64,000 nucleotides of DNA from Cryptomeria japonica (Eukaryota; Streptophyta; Pinopsida; Cupressales; Cupressaceae). The notes beneath the pieces were generated by a model. The model worked only from the letters and a program-made list of their open reading frames with translations. It searched no databases and was not told where the DNA came from. A program made the translations under genes and the position numbers. Shown here one piece after another: positions 44,253-57,549 of the stretch. The stretch lies in NCBI RefSeq assembly GCF_030272615.1, contig NC_081408.1:617394476-617458475 (forward strand), written 5' to 3'. Numbering within the stretch: the stretch's first letter is position 1; every line of letters starts with the position of its first letter.

Positions 44253-46300
44253 TACATGTTGTAGACAAGGAATGGTTCAACCATCCAAAGACATTATGTG
44301 TGTTTGCCCTCGAATGCTATGAAACACTCTGCAAACAAAAAATGGAAAACAAGAAAGACCATGAGCCATCCCGACCACTCTAAATCACTCAGTGACATCA
44401 TCATGTAGTATATGAGCATGATCAAAGATAAATCAATGAAAGATAAAATTCACAAATTCAAACAAGAAAAACACTATTCTAATCTTGTTGCCAAAATTGG
44501 TAATTTTATGTTTTGATGATAGGGCGATCATGTTGTCTTGTTTCAGGGAATGCAATACCCCATCTAAGATAGGACACAGTCTAGTTTTGAGTATACTACA
44601 CCTTGTATAAGACCCATGATAATATTTGATAAGGACCAATGATATTGATGTTGGTTGATTGATAAGACAAGCTGACCAATTTGAATGCTTGGTTGAATGA
44701 AAAGTCCATTTGTTAATGTGTGATTTGTTAAGTGTCATGTTTTATTGTGTTATTTGTTTGATGTCCACATAGATGTTTGTCTATGTACAAAAGAGCCAAT
44801 TTATTGATGGAATAAAAAATTATTGTTTTTTGATTTTGATGTTTTTCAATTTTTAGGATTTTTGAACTTTTCAATTTTTTTGTGCTTTTTTAAGGACATT
44901 TTACAATTTATTTGGATTGTTTTAGGATGTTTTTCGAATGTTTTCGGATTATTTCAGGACATTTTGTAAATTTTTTTGTAATTATTTTAGGACATTTTTT
45001 TTATTTTGTGATTTTTTATGATTTTGCCCGTAGTGTCTAGCAAGGCAAGGAATATAATAAATGGATAAATAAGCTTGCTGAAATGTTGGTGGATAGAGAG
45101 AAGACAAAGGCCATTTATTCTGGAGATAGAGCAGATTCAATTTTTAAGGGCTTTAGCATGATGGGATAATGGATTGAATATGACAATGTAAAGCAAATGA
45201 CACAACATGAGGGACATGTCAAGAGGTTTTTGAATCCATGTTTTGCATTTGATGTCCTTATGTCAGATCAAGATCAAGGGATGAGTGTATGGACAATGAT
45301 AGGATATGGATAGGAAAAGCAAGATAAAAAATGGATAAGGGAGGTGGACTAAAGGTTGCAATAGGCCAAGGAATATGGATGAAAGGTTGTAATAAGCCAA
45401 TGGATAAAGACCAAAAGCTATGATAGACTGAAAGCTACGAATAGGATACATGACATTCTTGAAGATCCTCAACCTTGTCAAGATCAAAGATGGAAAAAGG
45501 AGTATGGAGGTGAGGGATGATAAGATAACGAAGGGTGATAGGATATGACAAATAATGAAGCAATAAAGGAAAAAAGGATATGATAGGTCAAAACCTGCCC
45601 CCAAGTATGGTATGTAAGAAGTGCATAGATTACACATGATGCCTGTTTGCTAGGTTTTCATCATGGTACTTGCACAAGGTGCCTATTTTCCAAGTTTTCA
45701 CCAGTGGACGAATTATTTTATTTACTATTTTTTTCACTTTTTTTTTTCTTTTTTTTTTGTATTTTTTGACTTTTTTTGTATTTTTTAGTAGAAGATGGAC
45801 ACATGATAGGGGATGGAAGAAATACTCAAGCATATTGGTTTTTGTATAATATCCTTGAAAAATGGACCATGACCTTTAAAAGTATGCTCAAAGATGTTGG
45901 TAGGATAACAACATGGAAATGAGATGGGACTAAGGTAAGGATTTACGCAAAAGATTGGATAGGATGGATGAAAGGATGGAAAAGAGGTGTTGGATAATGG
46001 AGGGGGTATTGAAAGAATTGTGCTTGAGTGGATGGAAATGTTGGCAAGATCAATAATGGAACACACCTTGAGGGTTCATGAACTGATGGAGGAAAAGTGG
46101 ATTTCAAATATTGAGATATAGATGGAGGAAAGGATGATGATTTTGGGACATAAGGACCCAAAATGAATGATGAAGGTGATGGAGGAGAAGATTTGAAAGG
46201 TTTGGATGGAGGTATAGAAATTTTGGATGCCAATTTTGGAGCTTCTCATTGGTTCCCAAACCAACAGTCCCCAAGTCCTAGAGGAATTGCCACTAGCTCA
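44253..46300. other. non-coding, probably element G untranslated DNA
   Basis: I see no gene. At 44890-45005 an irregular repeat of TTTTAGGACATTTT recurs about four times, 30-45 bases apart. From 45300 to 46260 the plus strand is strongly purine-rich (GGAT, AAGG, GATGGA), which gives Ser/Pro/Ile-rich open frames on the minus strand; these are composition artefacts. Confidence 0.5.
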
Positions 46301-49300
46301 TCAACAAACTCGAGGAATGATTTGGCCAACGAATGAGATTCAGTCACAAGACTGAGATCTCCTGCACTTTTGGCTCTGTGAGACCAAGGAAGATGAACCT
46401 ATGCAATGTCCTAATAATTTTCAGCTTCTAAGATCCCTAACATTACATATTACATCATATCATCTCAATGAAAGATACTAAGGAAGATGGATAAACTCCT
46501 AGTTATGTCTTTAACCTTAGTTTGTAAGCATCTAAGCACTCATTAAGGAGGTTTCTACACTAATCCTACTCCTAATGCTGAAAGAAAATGCATAAAAGAT
46601 AGAGATTTTGATTAAGAAATGATTCTAAAAATGAGAATAACACATCAACTAATGCCTTCATTCATTGGGCAGCAAAGCCTACTCTCAGAAGATAGCTTTA
46701 TACCCAAATAGTTCACCTTGTAACCAAAGAGATCTAGGCATCAATGCATTGCACCAACACCCATCAGCTTGGTTTTCCTACAATCATGCTTAAAGACTCT
46801 GCGTGCAAAGGACATTACTCCTTATCTTATTAAAGATATTTAATCTCTTTCTTGAAGAGAAGCAAGAATAAGACAAACACTAGGCTTGCTAGGCAAAAAC
46901 ATAAAATCCTTGATTATCTATTTCATAAGTAACACCATTACATGTAGGATACAATAGCAAGAGAAACCTATGTTCATTGCTTGAATGTATGATTATAGTT
47001 ATTCAAAATACAAAGCACACATAAACTAAAAACAAAATCTAACTGGCATTCAACCCTACATTGTACATAGAAGCCCAGCTTCTTGGATGATAAATTTCAT
47101 TCAGAAATACAATAACTGAGAAGAGAAAAGAAATATATACATTCAAGATGAAAACCTAATCAAAACCCTAAAGCAATCTTCAGGATTGACATGTCTTCCT
47201 CTTGAGATCTGCAACTTTGAATTCTACTTTTCTTCCTTCAAAATTTATGAAAAATGAACATCTGCACCCCTGTTGGAAAAGTGTGTTGAAAATATGAAAA
47301 TGCTTCTTTGGTTGTACTTGTCAACTCAATATATGCACATTGTTCAATGTTTACTATATTTGGTTCACTCTCCATTTGACTACAAAAGCCCACTAGTGTA
47401 GGGGTACTTAGCAATATTTTGTTGAGTTTGTTTCTAGGATGTTAGAATCATGTCTTTAGTTTTGTAATAAGGCTAAAAGGGCATTGAGTGTGTTCTCAAA
47501 TGATTGTAAGGGCCCTAAGAGTCTTTGTTTGTCCAATATTGGCATGTGAGCTCTTAAGGGTGAAAAGTAGAGCACTTGCTAGGATAAGTTGTTTTTGGGT
47601 TAATGTAGGTTGTTTAGTGTTGTTTTGAGGTTATTGAGGTCATATGAGTCATTTGAAAGTGACCAAGCTTTGGGTTGAGAAAAGTTGCTCACCAATGCAA
47701 CAAATTACAAAAGTTGCAAAAGTTTCTCTTAGCAACTTTGCAACATTTTCATACACCAAAGGCTAGTTCATTGTCATAATTGGTTGTGAGCATGTGTAAC
47801 TACTCCAAGGCCAATATAATTCTTGTAAAGATTGATGATAATCAGTTGTTGAAACTTCCAAAAAAGGGAAATGGATTGTTAGACTAGTGTCTTACCTTCA
47901 TTTTTTTTATTTGGAGTCTTAAAGTGTTGTAGTATGTAAATAATCTTCATTTTGTTAGAGGCGGGCTCAAAAGTCCTGAAAACCAGGGTTTTGAGACCAA
48001 AATGGCTCCAACCTAACATTCCATGGTGGATATGCCCTCTGAAACCTTTTGGAATGTTAGGTTACAATGTATACTATGTTTTCTTGTTGGTTTTGAGGTA
48101 GGGGAAGCTAAACCAAATATTTTACACCATACCCTAGGCTTGGCACGTTGAGTTGGCAAGCATTAGGTAACATGGATAAAAGACCCTAATTGGGTGAATC
48201 CGGTGGATGGAGGTGAAGAATGGTTGGATTGGAAAAACAAATGGAATTATAGACCCAAAAATACCATCAATTCACTCAGTCAATAGGACTAGTGAAGGTG
48301 TTTGAGAAAATCCCTACTTTTTAGGCCTAGGAAGGGGCAATTAGGCCTAATTAGCCCTATAAGGGTTAGATATGTTAATGACAAAACCCACCTCTAGTTT
48401 TGAGATATTGTATGTAAACCCAAAAAGGGTGTCTATAATGTAAAATATTTCATATGGTTGTTAAGGGATATTGGTAGATAATCACCGAATACCCCATTGG
48501 TAGGGCTACTACAATTAGGTCTCCTATTAGGCCTAAAAGTGCAATTTGCCTATGACACTTGGAATCGATAAATGCCAAAGATTTTGAGGAAGGATTAGGG
48601 TTGGAAAGACATACAAAATCATTGATTCTTATGTGTGTGATGTGGGGAATGAAGATCCCGTGGTAGAGGGGTTGAACTCTTAGGTTGAGTGTGAAAGGGA
48701 GTTGGAAAACAAGGTCTCCTAAGCAAGAGAATGGAACTCACAAAACAACAAGCACTTATCCTAGCCTAAGGACCTTGGGAAGGTTAGAGAGGGTAAGTCT
48801 TGTAGACCCTTGGAGGGTGTGAGGTGTAGAATCATTGGATGGTTCTAGTGTAGCTTGGAGGAGATACCTAAAAACGGTAGCCACAAATAGGTGAGAGGCA
48901 ACTCCCTCTACATTACCCACACATTTCTTTCTTTGCTTGGAGACTGTAAATTTATCAATTTGTGAAAGTTAGAAAATGACTTTCAACTACATTTTCAACT
49001 AATCAAAAATAGAAAAGGTTTCATATGAATAAAAAATGACACCTCTGTGGGAATTTCTTTTTTTTAAATCTCCCTTTGTTGGAGCTGAGTATGTGATTTC
49101 ATTTTTAGAAATTCTCGCTCTTATTTTGTGGCTATAGCATTTTCTCATAATGCACTAAGAGCCCTTAATTCAACTCCATCTATGCTCATCATTTTCGATA
49201 CGCTAACTTTCAAAATGCCTTTAAGGTGCATATTCCTTTTCAATTCAATAGTACAATCCTTGCACACATTATCGCTGTGCACATGCCCACACCTCCCCCA

Positions 49301-50360
49301 CAACTACATCTCTAGTTAATGTGCAACCCAGAAATTGAACCATCACTGTGAAAATTAAGGTATCCCATAAACCTAAGCCTTTTAAATTACACAATCATCA
49401 TGTTCATCTATGTCATGGGTAGCATGAAAAGATTTTCCCCTTCGTGCTTGAAAATCGCTTCATTTGTTGTTGGGTTTTCCTACACACACTTCATGTTTCC
49501 ATTGGAATTTTGGCTTACACAAATAGATTTCTACATTTTTTCTTTCATGGTGCACTCCTCTCAAAATTTGCATGCTCTAATTTATTTCTTTTGATTGTGC
49601 GCGGGCCTCATTTTTATCTTATCCCACACATTTCTGGGATACCTCTTGGTAGCGCTCAGGATAACAGAACCGTGCTTTCTTCTGAGCTCCATTGATCTTC
49701 TTATCTTGTAGATTTCATAGATGCCTTCAAATTATGTGTGGGATAAGACATTGCACTAACACCTTTTTGTCCCGCAGGTCTTCTTATAGGCTCTTCCTCC
49801 TTCATGGGATAGCAATTTGGTCTTCCCTGCTTGTCCACTTCTTATCTTTGGCTTAACCTGTGCCCTATCTCTTTATGCTATGATGTGGTGCAGGATAAGA
49901 GAGAGGAAATGAATTCCCCTCTCCCTCATATCATGGGGTCTTGTTTCTCTCTTAAAACATTTGCGTGGGGCAAGGGAGTTAATGTTTTAAAACCTTTAAA
50001 AACTCCTTAATGAATCCTCCATCTGCATTTTTGCGTGGGCTCAATCCTTCAAATAGAAAAAGATATAATAATGAAGCATTTAAGAACTTCATTATTAAAA
50101 GGAATTAAAAATTCACATCCCCACTTCATGCTTGTGGGAGTGGATCCCACCAAATATTTACAATCAGATATGACTTTTGATAATTTGAAATTACTTTCAA
50201 ATTACATTTTTAACCCCCTTTCATTAAATCATTAAAAATGATTTAACAAATCTTGATTCGTTTTGGGTCCCTTATATATTTAAATAAAAAATGATTTAAA
50301 TAAAGTCACATAATCCCCTAATCATATTCAAACAAATAAAATAATATATTATTTAAATTA
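46301..50360. other. non-coding, unresolved old repeat DNA
   Basis: I recognise no coding region. Part of 47400-48900 resembles gypsy LTR sequence in wording (AGTTGCAAAAGTTTCTC, TTAGGCCTAATTAGCC), but I cannot set ends or find a partner copy. The remainder is AT-rich unique-looking sequence. Confidence 0.4.
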
Positions 50361-52094
50361 AAATAATTAAAATAATACATATTCCTTTTGGTGGGCATGG
50401 ACCGAGTCTTCACTAGGTGTTGTCATTAGTCGGGCCCCGAGTAGGCCTGGTTAAAAAAAATCATTTTTGAACAACTCACCAGCAAAAAATGTACAGATTC
50501 ACTGATTGGACGTGCTTGGGATATGAGGAATTAAGTTTGGGATCTCCAAATCTAACATTTTGCAAAGTTGAAACTTTGCCAAAAACACCAAAGGGGCCTC
50601 TAGAATAGGCCTTAAAAACTGACCAAATCGCCTGACCAAGACTTGCAAGCTGACACGCTGATAGATTGTAAAACATATAATCTAGAGCATCTGATGAATT
50701 GTCCATATGACATCTGAGGAAAAATTTATTCACCGTAAAAGTTTCCCACTCAGTTGTTTCTGAATCTGAACCTGTTTAAACATCCTGAGTAGCCCTTAGA
50801 ACCTTATTTGAAAAAATATCAAGTCATCACTTCATGAGCTGCCACTTGGCACACTGGTACATCAATATGAGCATGTGTGTAGGAGGTTTTGACCTAATTA
50901 GGTCACTTGTGGAATTTATAAACCCTCAAATTCGGCTTCTTTGAAAATCTGAACATGCTAAAGCTGAAACCCTGAAAAAGTGCATTTGGAATGGGCTCCA
51001 AAAAGTGGTCAAATGATGAGCTAGGGGGCTACAAATCTGGGACATGGCAGATAATTTTAGTGAGAATCATGGGGTTCATTTGATTTAAAATGAAGATCAA
51101 TCAGGCAAGAAATATGAATGTTCAAAGTGGCCCTCAAACTGTTGTTTGACAATGTTTAGTTGCAAAACTGAACTTTTGGCAAATGGATTCAACTTGGGAA
51201 ACTTGTCAAACGGATTCATGGGACTGAGCCACTTGGGAAAGGGCTTCAAAAAATAGTAAGGAATCATAGAAAACTCTCTATTTGTCTTCAAAATCAATCG
51301 GTGCAAAGTTATAATGCCTCAAACAAGGCTACTCAGAATAGTGGAATAATTGCAAATCAGCAACCCTAACTTCAAGACCTCCGAAGGAGACTTCACAAAC
51401 ACATCATAACTGATCTAGGGAAGATACAAATAGGAATATGTAGCCTCTAAAAGGTGTATAACCATCCCTAAAAGGGATTTCTCTTGATAATTCTCCAGTG
51501 CAAAAATATGAGCTCACCAAATGAGCTACAAAGGCCTGCTCTTAAAGGCGATTTTGAATGCAATCTACAAAATTTTGAGTCTAGGTCTTCAAAATTAGAC
51601 AAATTTTTGAAGTCCCAATAGTGGCTCTAGCTTAGGGATGCATTCCCCTTGCAGGCATGGAAAGATCCCAGATCTCTCGGGAACAGACCAAATGCCTACT
51701 CCATTAGGCATAGAGTAAAAAAAGGTCTTTTCTACCCCAAATTGCTTGTGGCTTCAGCATCAAACCACAAGTGATGGCCCAAGGCCACTTGAAAAGATCA
51801 ACCAATGCTTACCCCTACAATAGACATGGTCTTCCTTTGATTGCATCAATGCCAATCTGAGAACATAGCTAGAATGCCACTAAGAAAACATTTTTGCATC
51901 TCTTATCCAGCTACCATACTGAAAACTATCATTGCACCCACTATCATTAAACATCGGAAACCCATGCAATGGCTAAAATTTAAATTACTGTGTGACATAC
52001 ATGTGTCATTCTCATCAAAAAATATACCAACACACTACCCATAACACATATCATGACCGAAACCACTCTCACACATTGTAAAAACATCACTCAG
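50361..52094. other. non-coding, possible LTR-type segment
   Basis: A GC-richer box at 50390-50455 (GGGCCCCGAGTAGGCCTGG) has the look of an LTR promoter-proximal region. The minus-strand frame that continues from the gag below gains stops at about the random rate from 52095 downward, so I do not call it coding. Confidence 0.4.
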
Positions 52095-53815
52095 CTAAGA
52101 AAACAAAGGCTCATGATCCAGCACACAGCTGAGAACATAGGTCTCATCCAACTCACTTGTTTTATCATCAAAAGAGGAATTCTCAAAAGAACACACCCTC
52201 ACATTGTTTACACCAAGCAAACCATTATCAAGAAAAGAAGAAGGATCACTTATGACCCTTTCATGTAACTGCAAATCATCAAGCTGAAAAGAAACTTCAA
52301 CATCTAACTCTGGGTCCCATTTGATGCAATCTACATCAGCAACTTGGATGCATGTTGGATCAACACATTCACTTTTCATTGATCCCTCATATGCATGCAT
52401 TTTATCCTCCCACTCAAACAAGAGCTGATCACCATGGGGTTCAACACACTAGGCTAGGGGTTGGCATCTATTTGTTAAATTGGATTGATCATCACACTCT
52501 CCTAGCCCATCACCACTTTGATCGCAGTGATCAAAAGCCACTTCCCCTTCATGTGCACTATCATTCTCATAGAGAGTTCCATCATTAGTATCAACCATGC
52601 ATGTGTCTTCAAAGAAAAACTATTTTTTTATCAGCATGCATATCCTCATTACCAACACATATGCCATAGTTGACTTCATAGAATCCCATGCTTTCAAGCT
52701 CTTCATGTTCTTGTTCAACAACAGGTTCAAGCATAGGAAGGATTTGGACAATGGGTGCATCATACTTTGTGTCATAAAAGACAACCTCATTGTCAAAAAC
52801 CAAATCAACAGGGTGCAAAAACTCTTCATTTTTTCCATGTGCATATCTTAGGTACTCCACTACTAGCAAGTCTGAGATTCCTTCACTGCTGATAGAGCAT
52901 GTGTCCTCTTCACTCATAAGGCCCCTAATGATGTCCTCTTCAATTGAAAGCCCATAGGATTCATGAAATCATGTATCTATCATGTTATGGGAGATTGCAG
53001 CTCCAACAACCTTCTCAAAATCACTATCACCACCTAGAAGAAAGTGATGGCCCTCATGTAATTTATCCTCAACTTCATGCTCTCCAACCATCTGTTATTC
53101 ACACACATTGTCTTCTTCATGCTAATCATATGACTGATCTTCAACAATGTAGGGAGCATTGTTATCATCTTGTGCACTGTCATCACACTCTTTCTCAACC
53201 TTGTCATTATCAAAATGTAAGCTTTGATCACCAAGCTACATCCTAGACTTGACATCCTTAAACATGTCAATTCATTCAATAATCTAATCCATACTAGCTA
53301 GTTTTGAGCTCCTTGGCCATTGAACAACACTAGGTTCATAGACTTGCAAAAATAAGTCTACCCATTTGAATTCTTGAAGCATGAATCTCATAAGGATGTT
53401 TTGAAGTGCTTTCAAGAATCTAGACAACAAAACATAAGGTTGCTCACCCTCTTGTTTCTTCATGTCTAGCTGAGTGCTGACATACATCATTAGGTTCTCA
53501 ACATAGAATCCTTGATCTTGCACTATTTGGGGCTGTTAAACTTGCTCATACTGCTGAAAAGTATAAGCTGGGACAACAGGGACATTTATGTCTTGACGTC
53601 CATATCCAACACTTGACATTTTATGCTCATGCACATACATTTCATCCTCATATGCTAGAGTATTATGAGAAATAAGAGGCTGCTCATAACTAACTATAGC
53701 ATCACCAAATCTTTCTAAAAACAACCTCCTGAAGCAATCCCATGAGGACACACTTTGTATTGCTAAACTTTCATACTAGTCCTTTGCACCATCCTTCAAT
53801 GATCTAACAAAGAAC
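52095..53815 (-). pseudogene. gag: gag-like gene of element G with long acidic tail
   Basis: The minus-strand frame begins at the element E boundary with FFVRSLKDGAKD, then SSWDCFRRLFLERFGDA, which matches the capsid domain of gypsy gags (retrotransposon-gag). About 450 further codons are rich in Asp and Glu (for example DNDKVEKECDDSAQDD). About nine premature stops occur in 573 codons, a mix of TAG, TGA and TAA, and one frameshift sits at a T-run near 52620. No zinc knuckle is visible. The start lies right of E and D, outside the window. The capsid assignment is fair; the tail has no assigned role. Confidence 0.55.
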
Positions 53816-56501
53816 TGTTGGTATTGTGTTGTCATTGATGTCAAACGGTATAGAGGGACAACCGGTATGGGAGTATTGTTGACATGAAGTCATTGATGTC
53901 AACTAGTTTTGTAAGTCACCGATAAAGAAGAAGAATGTCATTCAAAGGAATGACCACTAGAGTCACTGGTACACAAGGTAGTGTTTGACTTGTGTGGATG
54001 ATATGGACAGGTTACCAGTATAGTCTATCATTGGTAAGGAGAAGATGTCAACTGGTAAGTGATGTGTTGACATGGAGAAGATAAACTAACCAAGTGAGTG
54101 GGTGACAACTGACAAGCTTATGACCAGTTTACAAGTAGGATGAGTGAGGTGCTTGAGTTGTTGTTTGTGATGAAGAGGTAGAATGTTACCTAAATCACAT
54201 CAACACATGAGGAGAAGAATGTACAGGTCACCGGTAAGCTGAGTGGATATAGAACATCAAGACTCCCACTGGATGAAGATGTAGTCACCATGTGAAGAGA
54301 TGACTAACAGTGAATGTGACCCAACTGGATCACATGTGTCTATTTGAAGGTATGCTGCACAAATAGGGAAGCCACATGAGTACAATATAAGATGTAGATT
54401 AAAAGGATTCACTCCCACTGGTAAGTGGAGCTTATCTCCTATTATGCATAGTGTGCATCATAGTTCTATGAGATAAGGAAGAAGAGGTAAAGGCAAAAGT
54501 TTGAAGGCTAACACCAGATCTACTAGTAAATCAAAGGGATGCCTTAAGTGAATGAAATTAGGGATATGCATTGGACCGACATAGAAGGCATGTTATGCCA
54601 CCAGGACAAAAAAGGAAGAGTAAAGAATTGATGAGTTTGTCAACTTGACAAACCGGCTGAGATAGTGTCCAGTCTGATGATGAAGAAGGAAAAGTGGAGA
54701 AGCTACAAAGAGAGTATGTAACTGGTATGCAGATGCCCCTTATGGATACAACTAAAGGTTGATGACATGGTGTCATCAAGATGCCTACCGATAAGAATGA
54801 GAACCGGTAAAAGAGAAAAGAGGCTAAGTGATGTTCTCCTACCTGATGAGAATGTGCATGCTATGGATAGACATGTCTAGCAACCAGTTAAGGGGTTCCA
54901 TCGATAGATCAACAATGTGTAAACATGAAGGGTAACCGGTATAGTGTGAGATCCCAACAGGGTTAGTGAACTGGCAGAAAAGAAGGACCGATTGAGTGTT
55001 TGGTCGGTGATCTTGTCTGAACCAACACAAAGGTCCAAGCTAAGGTTGATGTTGATAAAGGTGTCATGTGGAGTCAAGGTGGTGGACATGCATGCAATGG
55101 TAGATGGAGTGTACACTGATGAAGTTGTTACAGAGTTGGTTGACATTAATTTTAAACTTCATAAATCATGGGAGGTGTTTCACAGACGTTGTTACAGAGT
55201 TGGTTGACATTAATTGTAAAGTTCGTAAATCATGGGAGGTGTTGTAGAGGCATGGCAAAGGTGTGTGGCTCGAGGAATGTCAAATAGAGGTGATCAATGG
55301 GATGCATCAATTGATGCAAAGTGTCCAAGTGTAGGATGAGGTTGGTGATGAAATTTGCAGAATCAGTTATGGTGATTGATGTTGTGTCTCACCGACTAAC
55401 TGTCTGTGGTTGATAAACATAGAAAATGTGTATTGGAAGGCACGTTAATGACAGTGATGTGCAAATAGTTGTCTTGGAGCTTAGATCGAATGTGATTTGA
55501 TTATATTTGATGTGCATCATTATCTATGGAAGAAAGCCTAAGGTGCCAAGTTTGAATGTTGCTTTTGGCAGGAATGTCTAAATACAAATAAGCAAGCAAA
55601 AGATAGATTTGATGATGCCTCAGAGAGAGATGCTACAAAGTGATGCACAAGGCCAAATAGAGAAGTAGATGAAGTGTGATATCTATAGAGGATTATAGAG
55701 ATCGAGTAGCAAGGAGACAACCAGTAATAGGTTTTGGCAAAGGTTTAACCGATGAGGTTAAAGCAACCAACAAGCTACTGAATGAGAGAGGGTTGCTGAA
55801 TTTGAGACAAGATTAGTCAACTACTCAATGAGTATCTGAAGAGAGACTAAGTGTGAGAGAGTCTAGGGTTGAAGAGTTCAACTAGAAGCAATGAGGTAAC
55901 CGATGGTGGCCAAACCGGTAGTGAAGAGTCACAGGAGAGTGCAGAGTAGGAAAGAAGGAACTGACAAAAGATAGAACTAGTGGAGAACAACAAAGCCATT
56001 GAGAGAAGAGGCAAATAATAGAGAGAACTGATAGAGAACCGACCATGAACTGGACAAGAGATTTAGTAGAGAGATTTGTAGAAGTGTTACAAAATCCATT
56101 TGTTACAAGGCTATTAACTTGTAAATGATTATGCTTTGTATTCACTAAGTTGTAGCTCGATGCAGGGGTTGTGGCTCCTTGGGTTGGTACTCCTTGGGTT
56201 GGTGCTCCTTGGCTTGGTGCCCTAAACATTGTAATTACAGATTCATTGTGAGGCTAGATTGGAGCAATAGTCTCCAACAACATTTCTCACTAAGGTTTTT
56301 CCCATCTTGGTTTTTCCTCGTATATGCTAGTGTTATGTGATGTCCCTTTGTGTATGATTGCATTTGTGTTGGTCTCTCCTCTAATCGATAAGTCTACATT
56401 GAGTTAGATCTGATAACTGGTATACTCACAAAGGATAGCTAAAGGGAAAATTTTGAGAACCACTTATTCACCCCCCTCTTAGTGGTACATTGTGTCTAAC
56501 A
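53816..56501 (+). repeat. LTR of element E
   Basis: It starts TGTTGGTATTGTG, has the U3 box TTGTCATTGATGTCAA, a C-run (ATTCACCCCCCTCTTAG) near 56468, and ends TGTCTAACA. Inside are a 64-base-period duplication from 55124 and 55188 (GTTGTTACAGAGTTGGTTG) and a 15-base repeat (CTCCTTGGGTTGGTA) near 56177-56222. Many ACCGGT-like motifs are present, several as ACTGGT or ACCAGT. There is no gene. Confidence 0.75.
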
Positions 56502-56503
56502 AT

Positions 56504-56515
56504 TGGAATCAGAGC
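56504..56515 (+). promoter_or_regulatory. primer-binding site of element E, one mismatch
   Basis: TGGAATCAGAGC, against TGGTATCAGAGC, two bases after the LTR end. Confidence 0.8.
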
Positions 56516-56610
56516 CTAGGTTCCTAGTCAAATGAGCTTTCTCCAGCTTGGGTAGATTCTGGCTTAAGGACACAATGGTTTGTTTAGTCTCAATCCTTGC
56601 TCTAGTTTTT

Positions 56611-57549
56611 GATAGTTCAAACTATCCCATTTGGAGTTGTAGAATGGAAGTCTACCTATCCTCCTTAGGGTTTTATGTGTGAATGTCTGTTGTAAATGGC
56701 TTCCCTAGTAGAGCTAGTCCTCCCACCGGTCCTGAAGTAGAAGGAAGATCTAAGTGCAATGATAAAGCCATGAAGGCTATATTCAATGGACTTACTAGTG
56801 ATGTTTCCTCATAGGTGGATAAGTACAGATCTATAAAAATTCTATGGGATAGACTGAAGAAGCTTTATGGAAATGAGCCATGCACTGTTGAATCAGATTG
56901 TGGAAGCATGAAGAACAACATAGTAGATACATGTAGAGGTGTTGATAGTAGATCGGTTAGCTACTACAATTTTGATGAAGATGAAACTCATCTCTTCATG
57001 GCACAAGAGATAGAAAGTAAAGTGTACACATCAGAATGTGACAAGGCAGACAGATCCTATCGGCAACATGTATTTGGTAGTGATGAAGAAGATGAAGAAG
57101 AAGATGAAGCTGGAATTGATCTAGAAGGTGAGTTGTCGAGTGCCCTTGGTGAACTAAAGTCTGTTAGAAATGAATTTAAGATTTCCAAAAAATCAGTTCA
57201 TGAAGAACGTAATTAGTTGAGAACATGCCTTGAAGAGTCAAATAAAAATGTCTACATGCTGACAACTCAACTTGAAGATGCCCAAGGAATGACTGATGAA
57301 TTGAAATCAGTCCTTGATGTCAATGAAAGAAGATGTGAGGAGTTGCAACTAGAAGTGGAAAAAAAGGATAGAGAGTGTCAGAAATTGAAAGAGGAAAAGG
57401 AGAATCTAAGGAAAGACCTTGAAAAGTGCAAAAATGAACTCAAGGTAAGAAACTAGTATGATGGTAGCACTGAAGCCTTGGACAAAAGTTTGAATTAGCA
57501 AAAACATTCCAAGGATACCAGAGGATTAGGATATGCTGCCGATGAATGC
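56611..57549 (+). pseudogene. gag: UBN2-type gag with coiled coil, element E
   Basis: The frame begins around DSSNYPIWSCRMEVYL, the N-terminal motif of copia gags, and continues with AIFNGLTSDVSS, a TAG, and YRSIKILWDRLKKLYG, the UBN2 core. An Asp/Glu-rich stretch (DEEDEEEDEAG) and a coiled coil (KKDRECQKLKEEKENL) follow, ending at KHSKDTRGLGY. Stops: TGA near 56680 where Trp is usual, and TAG near 56812, 57214, 57454 and 57496. The zinc knuckle and all of pol are missing; the sequence then passes into D-type DNA. Confidence 0.75.

Larger units (their letters stand above)
19975..53815 (-). mobile_element. Element G: old gypsy-like element, heavily interrupted
   Basis: The pieces of G are a putative 3' LTR (19975-20741), a purine tract and 3' untranslated DNA (20742-21250), more non-coding DNA after the copia A insertion (44253-52094), and a decayed gag-like frame (52095-53815). 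All are read on the minus strand. The gag is cut by element E at 53815 and should continue right of E and D, outside the window. I found no RT or integrase, so G was either gag-only or lost pol. The assignment of the middle 8 kb to the same element is inference from position. Confidence 0.4.
53816..57549 (+). mobile_element. Element E: long LTR and gag joined to a D-type 3' end
   Basis: It consists of a 2.7-kb LTR (53816-56501), a primer site and a decayed gag. At 57550 the sequence switches abruptly to the 3' untranslated region and LTR of the D family. No matching right-hand LTR is in the window. AGAAC (53811-53815) may be the left target duplicate, but its partner cannot be seen. Confidence 0.65.

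Noticed and set aside
45263-46264. Overlapping minus-strand frames rich in Ser, Pro, Ile and Phe
   Set aside because: The plus strand is purine-rich here, which lowers stop frequency on the minus strand. There are no domains and the frames overlap.
47270-48960. Possible solo LTR of a chromovirus
   Set aside because: There is gypsy-like wording, but I could not find matching ends, a duplication or a second copy in the window.
51400-52094. Continuation of the G gag frame with a hydrophobic stretch, possibly env-like
   Set aside because: Stops appear about once per 21 codons below 52095, the random rate, and the hydrophobic segment alone is no evidence.
51841-53246. Plus-strand frames rich in His, Thr and Leu
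   Set aside because: They are antisense shadows of the decayed G gag frame on the minus strand.
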